A DNA stretch of 37,581 nucleotides from Halorubrum persicum. GTDB lineage: Archaea; Halobacteriota; Halobacteria; Halobacteriales; Haloferacaceae. The stretch lies in NCBI RefSeq assembly GCF_002727125.1, contig NZ_NHOA01000037.1:1-37581 (forward strand), read 5' to 3'. Positions 28,579-36,641 of this stretch are shown here, one piece after another; positions within the stretch are counted from its first letter, which is position 1; every line of letters begins with the position of its first letter. Under the pieces are notes generated by a model. That model was not told where the DNA came from. It saw nothing but the letters and a program-made list of their open reading frames with translations, and made no database searches. The translations under genes were made by a program, and so were the position numbers.

Positions 28579-29970
28579 GTGACACACCCGGAAGCCGGCG
28601 CGGCGCCGGTCGACGACGCCGGCGGCGACATCGCGACGGACGCCGGCGACGATCCCTCGCGCTCGCCGCCCGTCGCCAACCCGCGGCGCGCGCTCGCCGT
28701 GGTGATCGGGGTCGTCTTCACCGACCTGGTCGGCTTCGGGATCGTGATCCCGATCCTCCCCTTCTACGTGCGGTCGTTCGGCGTCAGCGACGCCTTCATC
28801 GGCCTGCTTGCGGCGTCGTACTCCCTCGCGCAGTTCCTCGCGGCGCCGACGCTCGGCCGGCTCTCCGACCGGGTCGGGCGGCGCCCCGTGCTGCTCGCGT
28901 CGCTCGCGACCGCCGGCGTCGCGTGGGTGGCGTTCGGCTACGCCGGGGAGGCGGGCGCGGGGTTCGGGACCGTCGCCGCGCTGGCGACGCTGTTCGGTTC
29001 CCGGACGCTCGCCGGGGCGATGGGGGGGAACATCGCCGCCGCGCAGGCGTACGTCGCCGACATCACGCCGCGGGACCGGCGGGCTGGCGCGCTCGGGCTC
29101 GTCGGCGCGTCGTTCGCGCTGGGGTTCGTCTTCGGCCCGGCGATCGGGGGGCTGCTCGCCGCGGACGCCGTCGTGGCCCGCGCCGACGCCCTCCTCCCGG
29201 CGTTCGTCCCGGCGACCGCCTACTCGCTCCCGAGCTTCGCGGCGGCGGGGATGAGCTTCCTCGCGGTCCTCGTCGGGTTCGCCTTCCTCGAGGAGCCGAA
29301 CCGGACGCGCCCGCCGGAGGAGGCCGGCGCGAGGCGGTCCACCGCGGTCGGCCAGTTCCGCGACGCGCTCGCCTCCGCGTCGCTCCGCCCGCTGACGGTC
29401 GCGTACTTCGTCGTCGCCGTCGCGTTCGCGGGCGTGCAGGTGATGTTCATCCCGTACGTCGCCGACGCGTTCGGCTACGACGCGACCGCCGCGGCGTTCC
29501 TCCTCACCTACGTCGGCGTCCTCGGCGCGGTGAATCAGGGCGTGCTCGTCGGGCGGCTCTCGCGGGTCGTCTCGTCGCGGACGCTCGTGGCGGCCGGGTC
29601 AGCCGTGCTCGCCGCCGCGCTCGTCGGAATCCCCGCGACCGGGCTCGTCGACCGGGTGGCCGGCGGCGTCGCGCTCGGCGGTCCCGCGTGGCTCACGCTC
29701 CCCCTCGTCGCGCTGCTCCTCGCGCTCGCGGCGCTCTCGCTCGGCAACGCCCTCGTGAACGTCTCGCTGGCGACGCTCGTGTCCACCTCCGCCGGCGACG
29801 AGGAGCAGGGGGCCGCCTTCGGCGTGACGCAGGGCGCGTCGAGCCTCGGTCGGACCGTCGGGCCGCCGCTGATGGCCGTCCTCTACACGGTCGCCGTCGC
29901 GTCCCCGTTCCTCGCCGGCGCGCTGCTTCTCGTCCCCGTGGCGGTCGCGTTCGGGCGGTCGGCGGAATAA
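28579..29970 (+). CDS. Major facilitator superfamily transporter
   Basis: This is a 463-residue protein with a hydrophilic, acidic N-terminus of about 40 residues and then twelve membrane segments. The first segment contains FTDLVGFGIVIPILPFYV, followed by the MFS loop motif GRLSDRVGRRPVLL between segments 2 and 3, and later VGASFALGFVFGPAIGGLLAA (motif C, antiporter-like). This pattern resembles the TetA/DHA1 drug-proton antiporters. The substrate is unknown. The start is a GTG at 28579. Confidence 0.92.
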   Translation: MTHPEAGAAPVDDAGGDIATDAGDDPSRSPPVANPRRALAVVIGVVFTDLVGFGIVIPILPFYVRSFGVSDAFIGLLAASYSLAQFLAAPTLGRLSDRVGRRPVLLASLATAGVAWVAFGYAGEAGAGFGTVAALATLFGSRTLAGAMGGNIAAAQAYVADITPRDRRAGALGLVGASFALGFVFGPAIGGLLAADAVVARADALLPAFVPATAYSLPSFAAAGMSFLAVLVGFAFLEEPNRTRPPEEAGARRSTAVGQFRDALASASLRPLTVAYFVVAVAFAGVQVMFIPYVADAFGYDATAAAFLLTYVGVLGAVNQGVLVGRLSRVVSSRTLVAAGSAVLAAALVGIPATGLVDRVAGGVALGGPAWLTLPLVALLLALAALSLGNALVNVSLATLVSTSAGDEEQGAAFGVTQGASSLGRTVGPPLMAVLYTVAVASPFLAGALLLVPVAVAFGRSAE

Positions 29971-30075
29971 GGCGGAGAGCAGCGTGAGGCGGGGAACGGA
30001 GTCAGGCGAGGAGCGGGGGAGAGGAGCGGCGCCGCGCGATAGCTTTACGCCGCGCGTGTCCCTCGTCACCGACAC

Positions 30076-31977
30076 ATGGCGCTCGAGTTCGTCCCCGCGT
30101 GGCCGGCGCTCGGCTCGCTCGCCGGCGGGGCGGGGGCGATCTGGCTCGCGTGGGCGATCCGAGACCGGCTCGGTCGCCCCGGGGTCGACTGGTTCCTCGG
30201 CGTGTTCGCCGCGCAGGCGACGTGGTGTCTCTCCTACGGGGTGGGACTGCTCGTCGCGGACCCGACGCTGCGGTACCTGCTGGAGCTGTCGGCGTGGCTC
30301 GGGATCGTCTGGACCGGCGTGACCTTCCTCGGCTTCGCGCTGGCGTACACGGGGCGGAGCGACGTGGTCAGGAGCCGGCTGTTCGCGTCGGTCGTCGGCT
30401 TCGGGCTCCTCTCGACGGCCCTGCTGGTCACGAATCCGGCCCACGGCGCGTTCTGGACCGGGTTCGAGAGCGACCCGGTCTTCGGCGTCGAAACCGTCTC
30501 CTACGCGTTCGGGCCGTGGGCGTACCTCACCGTCGCCGTGGAGACCGTGCTCGTCGCCAGCGCCGTCTTCCTGCTGGTCGACACGCTCCTCAGCTACGGC
30601 CCCCTCTACCGCCGGGAGAGCGCCGCGGTCGCCCTGAGCCCGCTGCCGCCGGGGTTCGCGATCGTCGCGTGGGCGCTCGCGATCGGCCCCGTCCCGCAGC
30701 TCCAACTCGCGCCGGTCATGTTCGTCCCGCACGTCCTCCTCGACGCCTACGCCTTCGACCGGGCGGAGATGTTCGAGCGGAACCCCACGACCAGCCGCGC
30801 CGCCGAACGCACCGCGATCGACGACCTGACCGACCCCATCGTCGCGCTCGGGCTCGACCGGCGAGTCGTCCGCCTCAACCCCGCTGCCGAGACGGTGCTC
30901 GGCGTCGGCGCCGAAACCGCTCGCGACCGCCCCCTCGACGAGTTCCTCGACCTGCCCGTCCGCGTCGGCAGGGACGCGGGAAGCAACTCCGTCACCGACG
31001 AGATCGAAGCCGATGCCGGCGAGGCCGGTCTCGATCAAACCGATCCTGATCCCGACCCCGACGCCGATCGAACCGATCCCGACCCCGACGCCGGCGGCTC
31101 CCGCGAGACGGTCGAGATCGGCTCCGCGACCGGAACCGGTCGGCGCACCTACGCGGTGTCGACCTCCCGGCTGACCGACCCGAACGGGACCCACGTGGGA
31201 TACACGGTCGTCCTCTCGGACGTCACCGAGCGCGAGCGCCGGCGGCAGCAGCTGGAGGTGCTCAACCGCATCTTGCGCCACAACCTCCGCAACGACGCCG
31301 GGGTCGTCCACGGCTACGGCGAGATCCTCCGCGACCGCCTCGATGACCCCGATCTGGTCCGGATGGCCGACGCGATCGAGCGGCGCGCGGGCGCGCTGGC
31401 GGCGCTCGGCGAGAAGGCCGGGACCGTCGACCGGCTCGTCTCCGACGGCGACGTGAGCCCCGTGGCGGTCGACGAACTCGTCGAGGAGGCGGTCGCCGAC
31501 GCGCGGGGTCGCGACCCCGACGTGACCGTCGAGGCGGCGATCGCCGACGGCGACTGGACCACGCGCGTCAGAACGGACGCGCTTCGGGCGATCGTGGAGA
31601 ACACCGTGGAGAACGCGCTCGACCACCACGACGGCGGGGGGAGCGAACGCGAGGACGGCGGGCCGTGGGTCCGCGTGTCGCTCCAGCGGGAAGTCCGCGG
31701 GGACGGTGCGGGCGGCGGAGTCGCGGCTGGCGAGAGCGACGCGAGCGACGACGCCCGGTTCGTCCTCGTCGTCGAGGACGACGGCCCGGGCATCCCCGAT
31801 CACGAGATCGAGGCGGTCGAGTCGGGGCGAGAGACCGCGCTCGAACACGGCTCGGGGCTCGGCCTCTGGGTCGTCGAGTGGGGCGCCGCGGCGATCGGCG
31901 CCGCGGTCGAGTACGCCGACCGCGAGCCGCGCGGGACGCGCGTGCGGGTGTCGATCCCGGTGGTGGCCGAGGCGTGA
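30076..31977 (+). CDS. Membrane sensor histidine kinase with PAS domain
   Basis: This is a 633-residue kinase. Residues 1-225 contain seven membrane segments of the histidine-kinase N-terminal 7TM type. A PAS domain starts near 250 (DLTDPIVALGLDRRVVRLN) and is interrupted by a low-complexity Asp/Pro linker (near 316-340). The H-box LNRILRHNLRND (His near 402) follows, then the N-box IVENTVENALDHHD, G1 VVEDDGPGIPDHE and G2 HGSGLGLWVVEWG. It should sense an unknown signal at the membrane and autophosphorylate. No response regulator gene is adjacent, which is common for haloarchaeal kinases. A TATA-like GCTTTACG near 30042 precedes the ATG. Confidence 0.92.
   Translation: MALEFVPAWPALGSLAGGAGAIWLAWAIRDRLGRPGVDWFLGVFAAQATWCLSYGVGLLVADPTLRYLLELSAWLGIVWTGVTFLGFALAYTGRSDVVRSRLFASVVGFGLLSTALLVTNPAHGAFWTGFESDPVFGVETVSYAFGPWAYLTVAVETVLVASAVFLLVDTLLSYGPLYRRESAAVALSPLPPGFAIVAWALAIGPVPQLQLAPVMFVPHVLLDAYAFDRAEMFERNPTTSRAAERTAIDDLTDPIVALGLDRRVVRLNPAAETVLGVGAETARDRPLDEFLDLPVRVGRDAGSNSVTDEIEADAGEAGLDQTDPDPDPDADRTDPDPDAGGSRETVEIGSATGTGRRTYAVSTSRLTDPNGTHVGYTVVLSDVTERERRRQQLEVLNRILRHNLRNDAGVVHGYGEILRDRLDDPDLVRMADAIERRAGALAALGEKAGTVDRLVSDGDVSPVAVDELVEEAVADARGRDPDVTVEAAIADGDWTTRVRTDALRAIVENTVENALDHHDGGGSEREDGGPWVRVSLQREVRGDGAGGGVAAGESDASDDARFVLVVEDDGPGIPDHEIEAVESGRETALEHGSGLGLWVVEWGAAAIGAAVEYADREPRGTRVRVSIPVVAEA
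31037..31092 (+). repeat. Short direct repeat in the kinase PAS linker
   Basis: ACCGATCC-type units followed by CGACCCCGACGCC occur twice (31037-31065 and 31070-31092) and encode the repeated TDPDPDPDA segments. This is probably slippage in a flexible loop. Confidence 0.6.
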
Positions 31978-32052
31978 TCTCGGGCAGGGGTGAACCGCGA
32001 ACCGGAGGAAAAACCGCTTCTGGGGAGCGTCAAAACCCCGATGTCGGCCGTT

Positions 32053-32796
32053 TCAGTCGCTCTGGATTCTCGGGGCGAGCATGAACGTCACGTTCCCGAG
32101 CCCCTCGGCGAACCCGTAGTGGAGCTTGACGGGGAACTCCTCGCCGAGCTCGATGGTGACCTCGGCGTCGGAGGGGATCGCCTTGTTCATGTCCTTGAGG
32201 TAGTCGAGGCTGAACAGCGAGTCGGCGGGACCGGCGGTGAGCGCGATGAGGTCCTCGCGAGCGAGTCGCAGGTCGACGTCGTCGGTGTCGCCCTCCGCCT
32301 CGATGAAGAACGCCTCGTCCGTCTCGTCGACGCGCAGGCGAATGTGGTCCGAGACCATGTCGGCGGCCTTGATCCCGCGGTCGATCTGGGCGCCCTCGAC
32401 GACGATCTCAGAGGCGAGATCGAGGTCCGGGATGTCCGGCTCCTGCCGGATGGAGTCGGGGTCGATGAGCGCGAGGGTGTAGGAGAGCCCGTCGATCTCG
32501 ATGTGGAGCTTGCGGGTCTCCTCGTCGAGTTCGAGGTGGATCAGGTCGCCGGAGTTGGCCATGCCGGCGATGTCCTCCAGACGGGCGAGGTTGACGCCGA
32601 TGACGCCGCCGTCGGCCTCGTAGGACTCGAACGCGGCGGCCTCGAGCGTGAGATCGACCATGCCGACGTTGGCGGGGTCGACGGCCCGGATGGAGAACTC
32701 CTCCTCGTTTAAGCGGATCTTACACTCGTCGACCAACACGCTCACCGAATCGAGCGCGTCCTGTAGCGTCGACGCGCCCACGATGGCCTTGAACAT
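32053..32796 (-). CDS. pcn: DNA polymerase sliding clamp PCNA
   Basis: This is a 247-residue two-domain clamp that forms a homotrimeric ring on DNA and tethers polymerases, ligase and FEN1. It starts [18 protein letters not shown], has the central [21 protein letters not shown] and the interdomain loop ([21 protein letters not shown]), and ends [10 protein letters not shown]. The surface is strongly acidic as in other haloarchaeal PCNAs. A TATA-like CCTTTTTAGG (32821-32831 on the minus strand) lies about 30 bp upstream. It converges on the histidine kinase gene. Confidence 0.97.
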   Translation of the reverse strand: MFKAIVGASTLQDALDSVSVLVDECKIRLNEEEFSIRAVDPANVGMVDLTLEAAAFESYEADGGVIGVNLARLEDIAGMANSGDLIHLELDEETRKLHIEIDGLSYTLALIDPDSIRQEPDIPDLDLASEIVVEGAQIDRGIKAADMVSDHIRLRVDETDEAFFIEAEGDTDDVDLRLAREDLIALTAGPADSLFSLDYLKDMNKAIPSDAEVTIELGEEFPVKLHYGFAEGLGNVTFMLAPRIQSD

Positions 32797-32857
32797 ATAC
32801 GTTCGGCTAGGGCGGTATCACCTAAAAAGGCACCCGATCGGACCGGCACGAAAACCC

Positions 32858-33229
32858 TCAAAGCGACCGGATCAGCCGGGCGACGACGACCGCGAGCGTG
32901 AGCGCAGTTCGGACCAGTCGGAGGCGTTCGAGCCGGTACGCCACCGATTCGGGATCGCAGCCCTCGTCGCCCTCGGACCGATCCGAGTCCGGCCGAGCGC
33001 GGTCCGGTCGATCGGGGTCCGTCACCTCGGGAGGGTCGACGCCCTCTCGGGGACGATCGTCGACCCGGTCGGAGCCGTCTCGGTCGGAGCCGTCTCGGTC
33101 GGGGCCGCCCCGGTCGGAGCCACACCGATCCGATGCCCGATCGGTGCAGGGAGTGGTCGAGCCGAAGTTGGCGCTCGATCCGTCGCCCGGGCCGGTCCGT
33201 GTCTGGGGTGCGGGGATCTCGTCGTGCAT
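32858..33229 (-). CDS. Acidic low-complexity protein beside PCNA
   Basis: This is a 123-residue protein in which residues 1-85 are disordered and rich in Asp, Arg, Ser, Gly and Pro, including DRDGSDRDGSDR encoded by a 15-bp tandem repeat. The C-terminal part is helical: SVAYRLERLRLVRTALTLAV ending VARLIRSL, a possible amphipathic or membrane helix. I do not recognise a family. An AT-rich promoter-like stretch (GAATTAACTTTG on the minus strand, about 33264-33276) is upstream. The frame is plausible but low-complexity DNA can keep spurious frames open. Confidence 0.5.
   Translation of the reverse strand: MHDEIPAPQTRTGPGDGSSANFGSTTPCTDRASDRCGSDRGGPDRDGSDRDGSDRVDDRPREGVDPPEVTDPDRPDRARPDSDRSEGDEGCDPESVAYRLERLRLVRTALTLAVVVARLIRSL
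33066..33125. repeat. 15-bp tandem repeat, four copies
   Basis: The unit CGGTCGGAGCCGTCT occurs exactly at 33066-33080 and 33081-33095, then with changes at 33096-33110 and 33111-33125. It encodes the repeated SDRDG segment of the acidic protein and is a likely variable-number site. Confidence 0.8.
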
Positions 33230-33387
33230 GGAGCGGCGGCGGCCGCCTCGGCGGCCACACCCGACGATACAAAGTTAATTCATAAGTATTCGAGCCGAAT
33301 GCAAAGCGAAACTGAAAGTCGTCGGATGAGAGGTGGTTTCGGACGGGGGCGCGGCGTCGAACGGAAACGACGGCGCCGATCGGGCGC

Positions 33388-34788
33388 TCAGACCAGCGGT
33401 TCGACGATCGCGCGACCCTCGGCGAGCAGGTCGTCGACCGCCTCTTCCGAGTGGGCCTCGGCGTACACCCGGAGCTTCGGCTCCGTGCCCGAGGGGCGGA
33501 CGAGCAGCCACGAACCGTCCTCCAAGAGGAGCTTGAACCCGTCGAGGGTGACCACCTTCGCGACCCCGTGGCCGGAGACCGAGTCGGGGATGTGGTGTTC
33601 CAGGTCGTCGAGGACGGCCTCCTTGCGGTCGTCGGGACAGTCGAGCGACACCCGTCCGGAGGCGATCGCGCCGTGTTCGTCGAGCAGGCGGTCGACCCGG
33701 TCGTCGAACGGCTCCGCGGCGGCGGTGCCCGCCGCTAACAGCGACATCAACACGCCGTCCTTCTCGCGGACGTGGCCGCGGAGCGTGAACCCGCCCGACT
33801 CCTCGCCGCCGAACAGCGCGTCGTGGTCCCCCATCGCCTCGGCGACCCACTTGAAGCCGACCGGGGTCTCGTACACCTCCTCGCCGTGCGCCTCCGCGAT
33901 GCGGTCGACGAGGAACGTCGTGGAGACGGTTCTGACGGCCGGTCCGGAGTCGCTCTCCAGGAGCCGGTCGTAGCAGGCGGCGTAGAAGAGGTTCGCGTTG
34001 AGCACGCCGCGCTCGGGCGTGACGACCGCGATCCGGTCCGCGTCGCCGTCGTTGGCGATACCCAGGTCCACCTCGCTGTCGGGGTCGGTGACGCGGTCGG
34101 CCAGCGCCTCGAGGTGCTCGGCCGAGGGCTCGGGCGAGTCGCCGCCGAAGGTCACGTCGCGGTCGCAGCGCAGGCGGACGACCTCGGCGCCGGCCGACTC
34201 GAGGAGCGCGTCGGTGACGCCGCGCCCGCTCCCGTGCATCGCGTCGTACGCGACCGTGAGCCCGTCGAGATCGATGCCGTCGCCCCCGGTCGCCGCGCCG
34301 ACGACCTCGCGGGCCGCGTCGGCGTGGTCGCTGACGAGGTCGACGCGGGAGATCTCGCCGCGCTCGGCCTCGGGGAGGAGGTCGGGCTCCGCGAGCCGAT
34401 CGACCACGTCCTCCGTGACATCCGGGAGCGCGGGCGCGCCGTCGCTCGGAATGAACTTCACGCCGTTGTACTCGGGCGGGTTGTGCGAGGCGGTGATCAT
34501 GCAGGCGCCGGCGAGACCGCGGTCGACGATGGCGTACGCGATGACGGGCGTGGGCGCGTCGCGCTCGGGAAGGAGCACGTCGAAACCGTTGCCCGCGAGC
34601 ACCTCGGCGAGGCTCTCGGCGAACCCCTCCGAGGTCTCGCGGGCGTCGTAGCCGACCGCGACCGGCTCGTCGTGGCCCGCCGCCGCGAGGTGGTCGGCGA
34701 CCGCCTGTCCCACGATCCGTACGCGCTCGTCGGTGAACGTGTCGAGCGTGGCCCGCCAGCCGTCCGTGCCGAAGGCAATCTTATCCAT
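33388..34788 (-). CDS. Phosphoglucomutase/phosphomannomutase family protein
   Basis: This is a 466-residue alpha-D-phosphohexomutase with all four signature regions: the phosphoserine loop TASHNPPEYNGVKF (Ser101), the Mg loop IANDGDADR, the sugar loop FGGEESGGF and the phosphate-binding loop RPSGTEPKLRVYAE. It interconverts hexose-1- and hexose-6-phosphates for glycan and sugar-nucleotide synthesis; a glucosamine substrate is also possible. The start MDKIAFGTDGWRA at 34788 is preferred because a TATA-like CATTATTGT (34811-34819 on the plus strand is ACAATAATG) lies 27 bp upstream; three extra upstream codons are open. Confidence 0.93.
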   Translation of the reverse strand: MDKIAFGTDGWRATLDTFTDERVRIVGQAVADHLAAAGHDEPVAVGYDARETSEGFAESLAEVLAGNGFDVLLPERDAPTPVIAYAIVDRGLAGACMITASHNPPEYNGVKFIPSDGAPALPDVTEDVVDRLAEPDLLPEAERGEISRVDLVSDHADAAREVVGAATGGDGIDLDGLTVAYDAMHGSGRGVTDALLESAGAEVVRLRCDRDVTFGGDSPEPSAEHLEALADRVTDPDSEVDLGIANDGDADRIAVVTPERGVLNANLFYAACYDRLLESDSGPAVRTVSTTFLVDRIAEAHGEEVYETPVGFKWVAEAMGDHDALFGGEESGGFTLRGHVREKDGVLMSLLAAGTAAAEPFDDRVDRLLDEHGAIASGRVSLDCPDDRKEAVLDDLEHHIPDSVSGHGVAKVVTLDGFKLLLEDGSWLLVRPSGTEPKLRVYAEAHSEEAVDDLLAEGRAIVEPLV

Positions 34789-34895
34789 GTAGACCACGTC
34801 GGCGGCGGAGACAATAATGCCCGGTGTCCCTCGCGGGTCGGATGCGGGCGTTTCGGACTCGCTGCGTTTTTGCGCGCGGCATGCGAAGCGAAGTC

Positions 34896-35456
34896 ATGAC
34901 CCGAATCGTCGCCATCTCCGGCAGCCGCCGAGCGGCGAGCACCACGCGGGCCGCGCTCCGCGTCGCGCTCGACGCCGCGGGCGACGCCGGCGCCGAGACC
35001 GACATGATCGACCTCAGCGCGGTCGACCTCCCGCTGTACCACCCGGACGAGGACGCTCAGGGCGACAGCGAGGGGCTGAAACGCCGTGTCCGCGAGGCCG
35101 ACGGCGTGCTCGCGGGGACCCCGGTCTACCGGGGGTCGTACTCCTCGACGTTCAAGAACTTCCACGACTTCTGCGGCTCAGACGAGTACGCGGACACCGC
35201 CGTGGGGCTGCTCGCGACCGCCGGCGGGGGGTCGTACGGCGGGACGCTCGAGCACCTCCGGTCGACGTTCCGGAACGTCCACGCGTGGACGGTCCCCCAC
35301 GAGGTCGGGATAGAGAGGGCGTCGAAGGTCGTCGAAACCGGCGGGAGCACGGCGGACCACGCCGGCGCCCCGCGGATCACCGACGACGACCTCCGGCGTC
35401 GCACCGAGCGCCTGGGTCGGGTCGTCGTCGAGCACGCGGACCGCCTGCGGGAGTGA
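34896..35456 (+). CDS. NADPH-dependent FMN reductase-like flavoprotein
   Basis: This is a 186-residue flavodoxin-fold protein. It begins MTRIVAISGSRRAASTTRAA, the FMN-phosphate loop, then has DLPLYHPDED, GTPVYRGSYSSTFKNFHDF (flavin ring contact and dimer surface) and LLATAGGGSYGG. The family reduces flavins, quinones, azo compounds or chromate with NAD(P)H. The start at 34896 fits the family and a TATA-like GCGTTTTTG near 34864-34873; an ATG at 34881 would add five residues. It is divergent from the phosphohexomutase gene. Confidence 0.9.
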   Translation: MTRIVAISGSRRAASTTRAALRVALDAAGDAGAETDMIDLSAVDLPLYHPDEDAQGDSEGLKRRVREADGVLAGTPVYRGSYSSTFKNFHDFCGSDEYADTAVGLLATAGGGSYGGTLEHLRSTFRNVHAWTVPHEVGIERASKVVETGGSTADHAGAPRITDDDLRRRTERLGRVVVEHADRLRE

Positions 35457-35532
35457 GCTGCGGAGGCGGCCGCCGCCGCGGACCGCGCTCGCAGACGGCA
35501 GGGATTTCCCTCGCGGGACCGACCGTCCGCCG

Positions 35533-35904
35533 ATGAGCCGCATCCGGCCGGCCGAACTCGACGAGCGCCTCGGAACCGACGACGAGCCGCTGCTGCTGGA
35601 CATCCGTCCCGAGTCGGACTACCAGCGGGAGGCGATCGAGGGGAGTCGGAGCGTACCGGTGTACGACGACCTCCGCGGCGGCGACGACTCCGCGCTGCGG
35701 CGCCGGCTCGGAGAGATACCCGACGACCGCGAGGTCGTCACCGTCTGTAAGATGGGGATCGTCGCCGCGCGCGCGGCTCGGGTGCTCGACGACGCCGGCT
35801 ACGAGGCGTCGACGCTCTCCGGCGGCATGAGCGGGTGGAACGGGTACCAACGGGGGTCGTTCAGCTACACGCTCCGGTCGCTGTGGTGGCGGCTGCGTGG
35901 GTGA
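35533..35904 (+). CDS. Rhodanese-like domain protein
   Basis: This is a 123-residue single rhodanese domain. It has LLLDIRPESDYQREAIEGSRSVPV, the active-site loop with catalytic Cys in VCKMGIVAARAARVLDD, and LSGGMSGWNGY. Such proteins carry sulfane sulfur on the cysteine for sulfur transfer or detoxification. The C-terminus has a short extension with aromatic residues (SYTLRSLWWRLRG). It starts 76 bp after the flavoprotein stop. Confidence 0.92.
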   Translation: MSRIRPAELDERLGTDDEPLLLDIRPESDYQREAIEGSRSVPVYDDLRGGDDSALRRRLGEIPDDREVVTVCKMGIVAARAARVLDDAGYEASTLSGGMSGWNGYQRGSFSYTLRSLWWRLRG

Positions 35905-35949
35905 CGGGCGCCCGAGGTGACGGGCGCCCGAGGCGACGCGGCGCCCGAG
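35901..35949. repeat. 16-bp tandem repeats after the rhodanese gene
   Basis: GTGACGGGCGCCCGAG occurs exactly at 35901-35916 and 35917-35932, with a third changed copy at 35933-35949. Each unit holds the palindrome GGGCGCCC or GGCGCC. The rhodanese stop codon lies in the first copy. Confidence 0.8.
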
Positions 35950-35988
35950 ACCCGCCGGGCTTTTGACCGGCTCGCGTCTACGTCGCCC

Positions 35989-36024
35989 ATGATCGAACCG
36001 GGTGACGACGACCGTGTCCGCTAA
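35989..36024 (+). other. Candidate 11-codon upstream ORF overlapping hjc start
   Basis: ATG at 35989 opens a short frame ([11 protein letters not shown], stop at 36022-36024) that overlaps both candidate hjc start codons in another frame. A TATA-like GCTTTTGAC (35959-35967) predicts a transcript beginning right at this ATG, so a leaderless ribosome would initiate here first. Confidence 0.35.
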
Positions 36025-36556
36025 CCGGAAAGGGGACCGCCGCGAGCGGGAGCTGGTGAACGCCCTCGACGACGCGGGCTTCGCCGTGATGCGCGCGCCG
36101 GCCAGCGGCGCGGCCACGGAGCGGGAGCTCCCCGACGTGCTCGCGGGCGACGGCGAGACGTTCTACGCGATCGAGGCGAAGTCGAGCGCGGGCGACCCGA
36201 TCTACCTCACCGGCGAGGAGGTGGAGGCGCTGCTGTTCTTCGCGCAGAACTTCGGCGCGAAGGCGCGAATCGCGGTCCGGTTCGACCGCGAGGACTGGTA
36301 CTTCTTCCACCCCGGCGACCTGTACACCACGGACGCCGGCTCGTATCGGGTCAAAAAGGAAACGGCGCTGGCCGACGGCACCGACTTCCCCGAGTTCGTC
36401 GGCGAGACCGAGAAGGTGACCCTCGGCGAGGTGGCCGCCGGCAGCGGGGAGGCGGGCGGAGACGGGGTCGACCCCGAGGTCAAGGAGCGCCGGGAGATAC
36501 TGGAGGCGGTGCGAGACGGGCACATGCCGGTCGAGGACGCGCTCGACGTGCTGTGA
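36014..36556 (+). CDS. hjc: Holliday junction resolvase Hjc
   Basis: Hjc cleaves four-way DNA junctions during homologous recombination and fork restart. The protein has 180 residues. The nuclease fold shows [13 protein letters not shown] with the first Glu, ELPDVLAG with the Asp, and the E-x-K pair in YAIEAKSS, followed by the aromatic [10 protein letters not shown]. The C-terminal part after about residue 130 is an acidic extension ending in a helical motif ([21 protein letters not shown]). I prefer the GTG at 36014 (MSANRKGD); a GTG at 36002 would add four residues. Confidence 0.92.
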   Translation: MSANRKGDRRERELVNALDDAGFAVMRAPASGAATERELPDVLAGDGETFYAIEAKSSAGDPIYLTGEEVEALLFFAQNFGAKARIAVRFDREDWYFFHPGDLYTTDAGSYRVKKETALADGTDFPEFVGETEKVTLGEVAAGSGEAGGDGVDPEVKERREILEAVRDGHMPVEDALDVL

Positions 36557-36608
36557 CCGTCGCCTCGACCGAACGCCGAGGCGGTCGTCGCGCTCCGCAG
36601 ACCCCCTC

Positions 36609-36616
36609 GCTTATCC
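36609..36616 (+). promoter_or_regulatory. TATA box of the RIO1 kinase gene
   Basis: GCTTATCC is centred about 29 bp before the ATG at 36642, predicting a leaderless mRNA. Confidence 0.5.
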
Positions 36617-36641
36617 CTCGCGGCGTCGAACGTCGAGGCGA

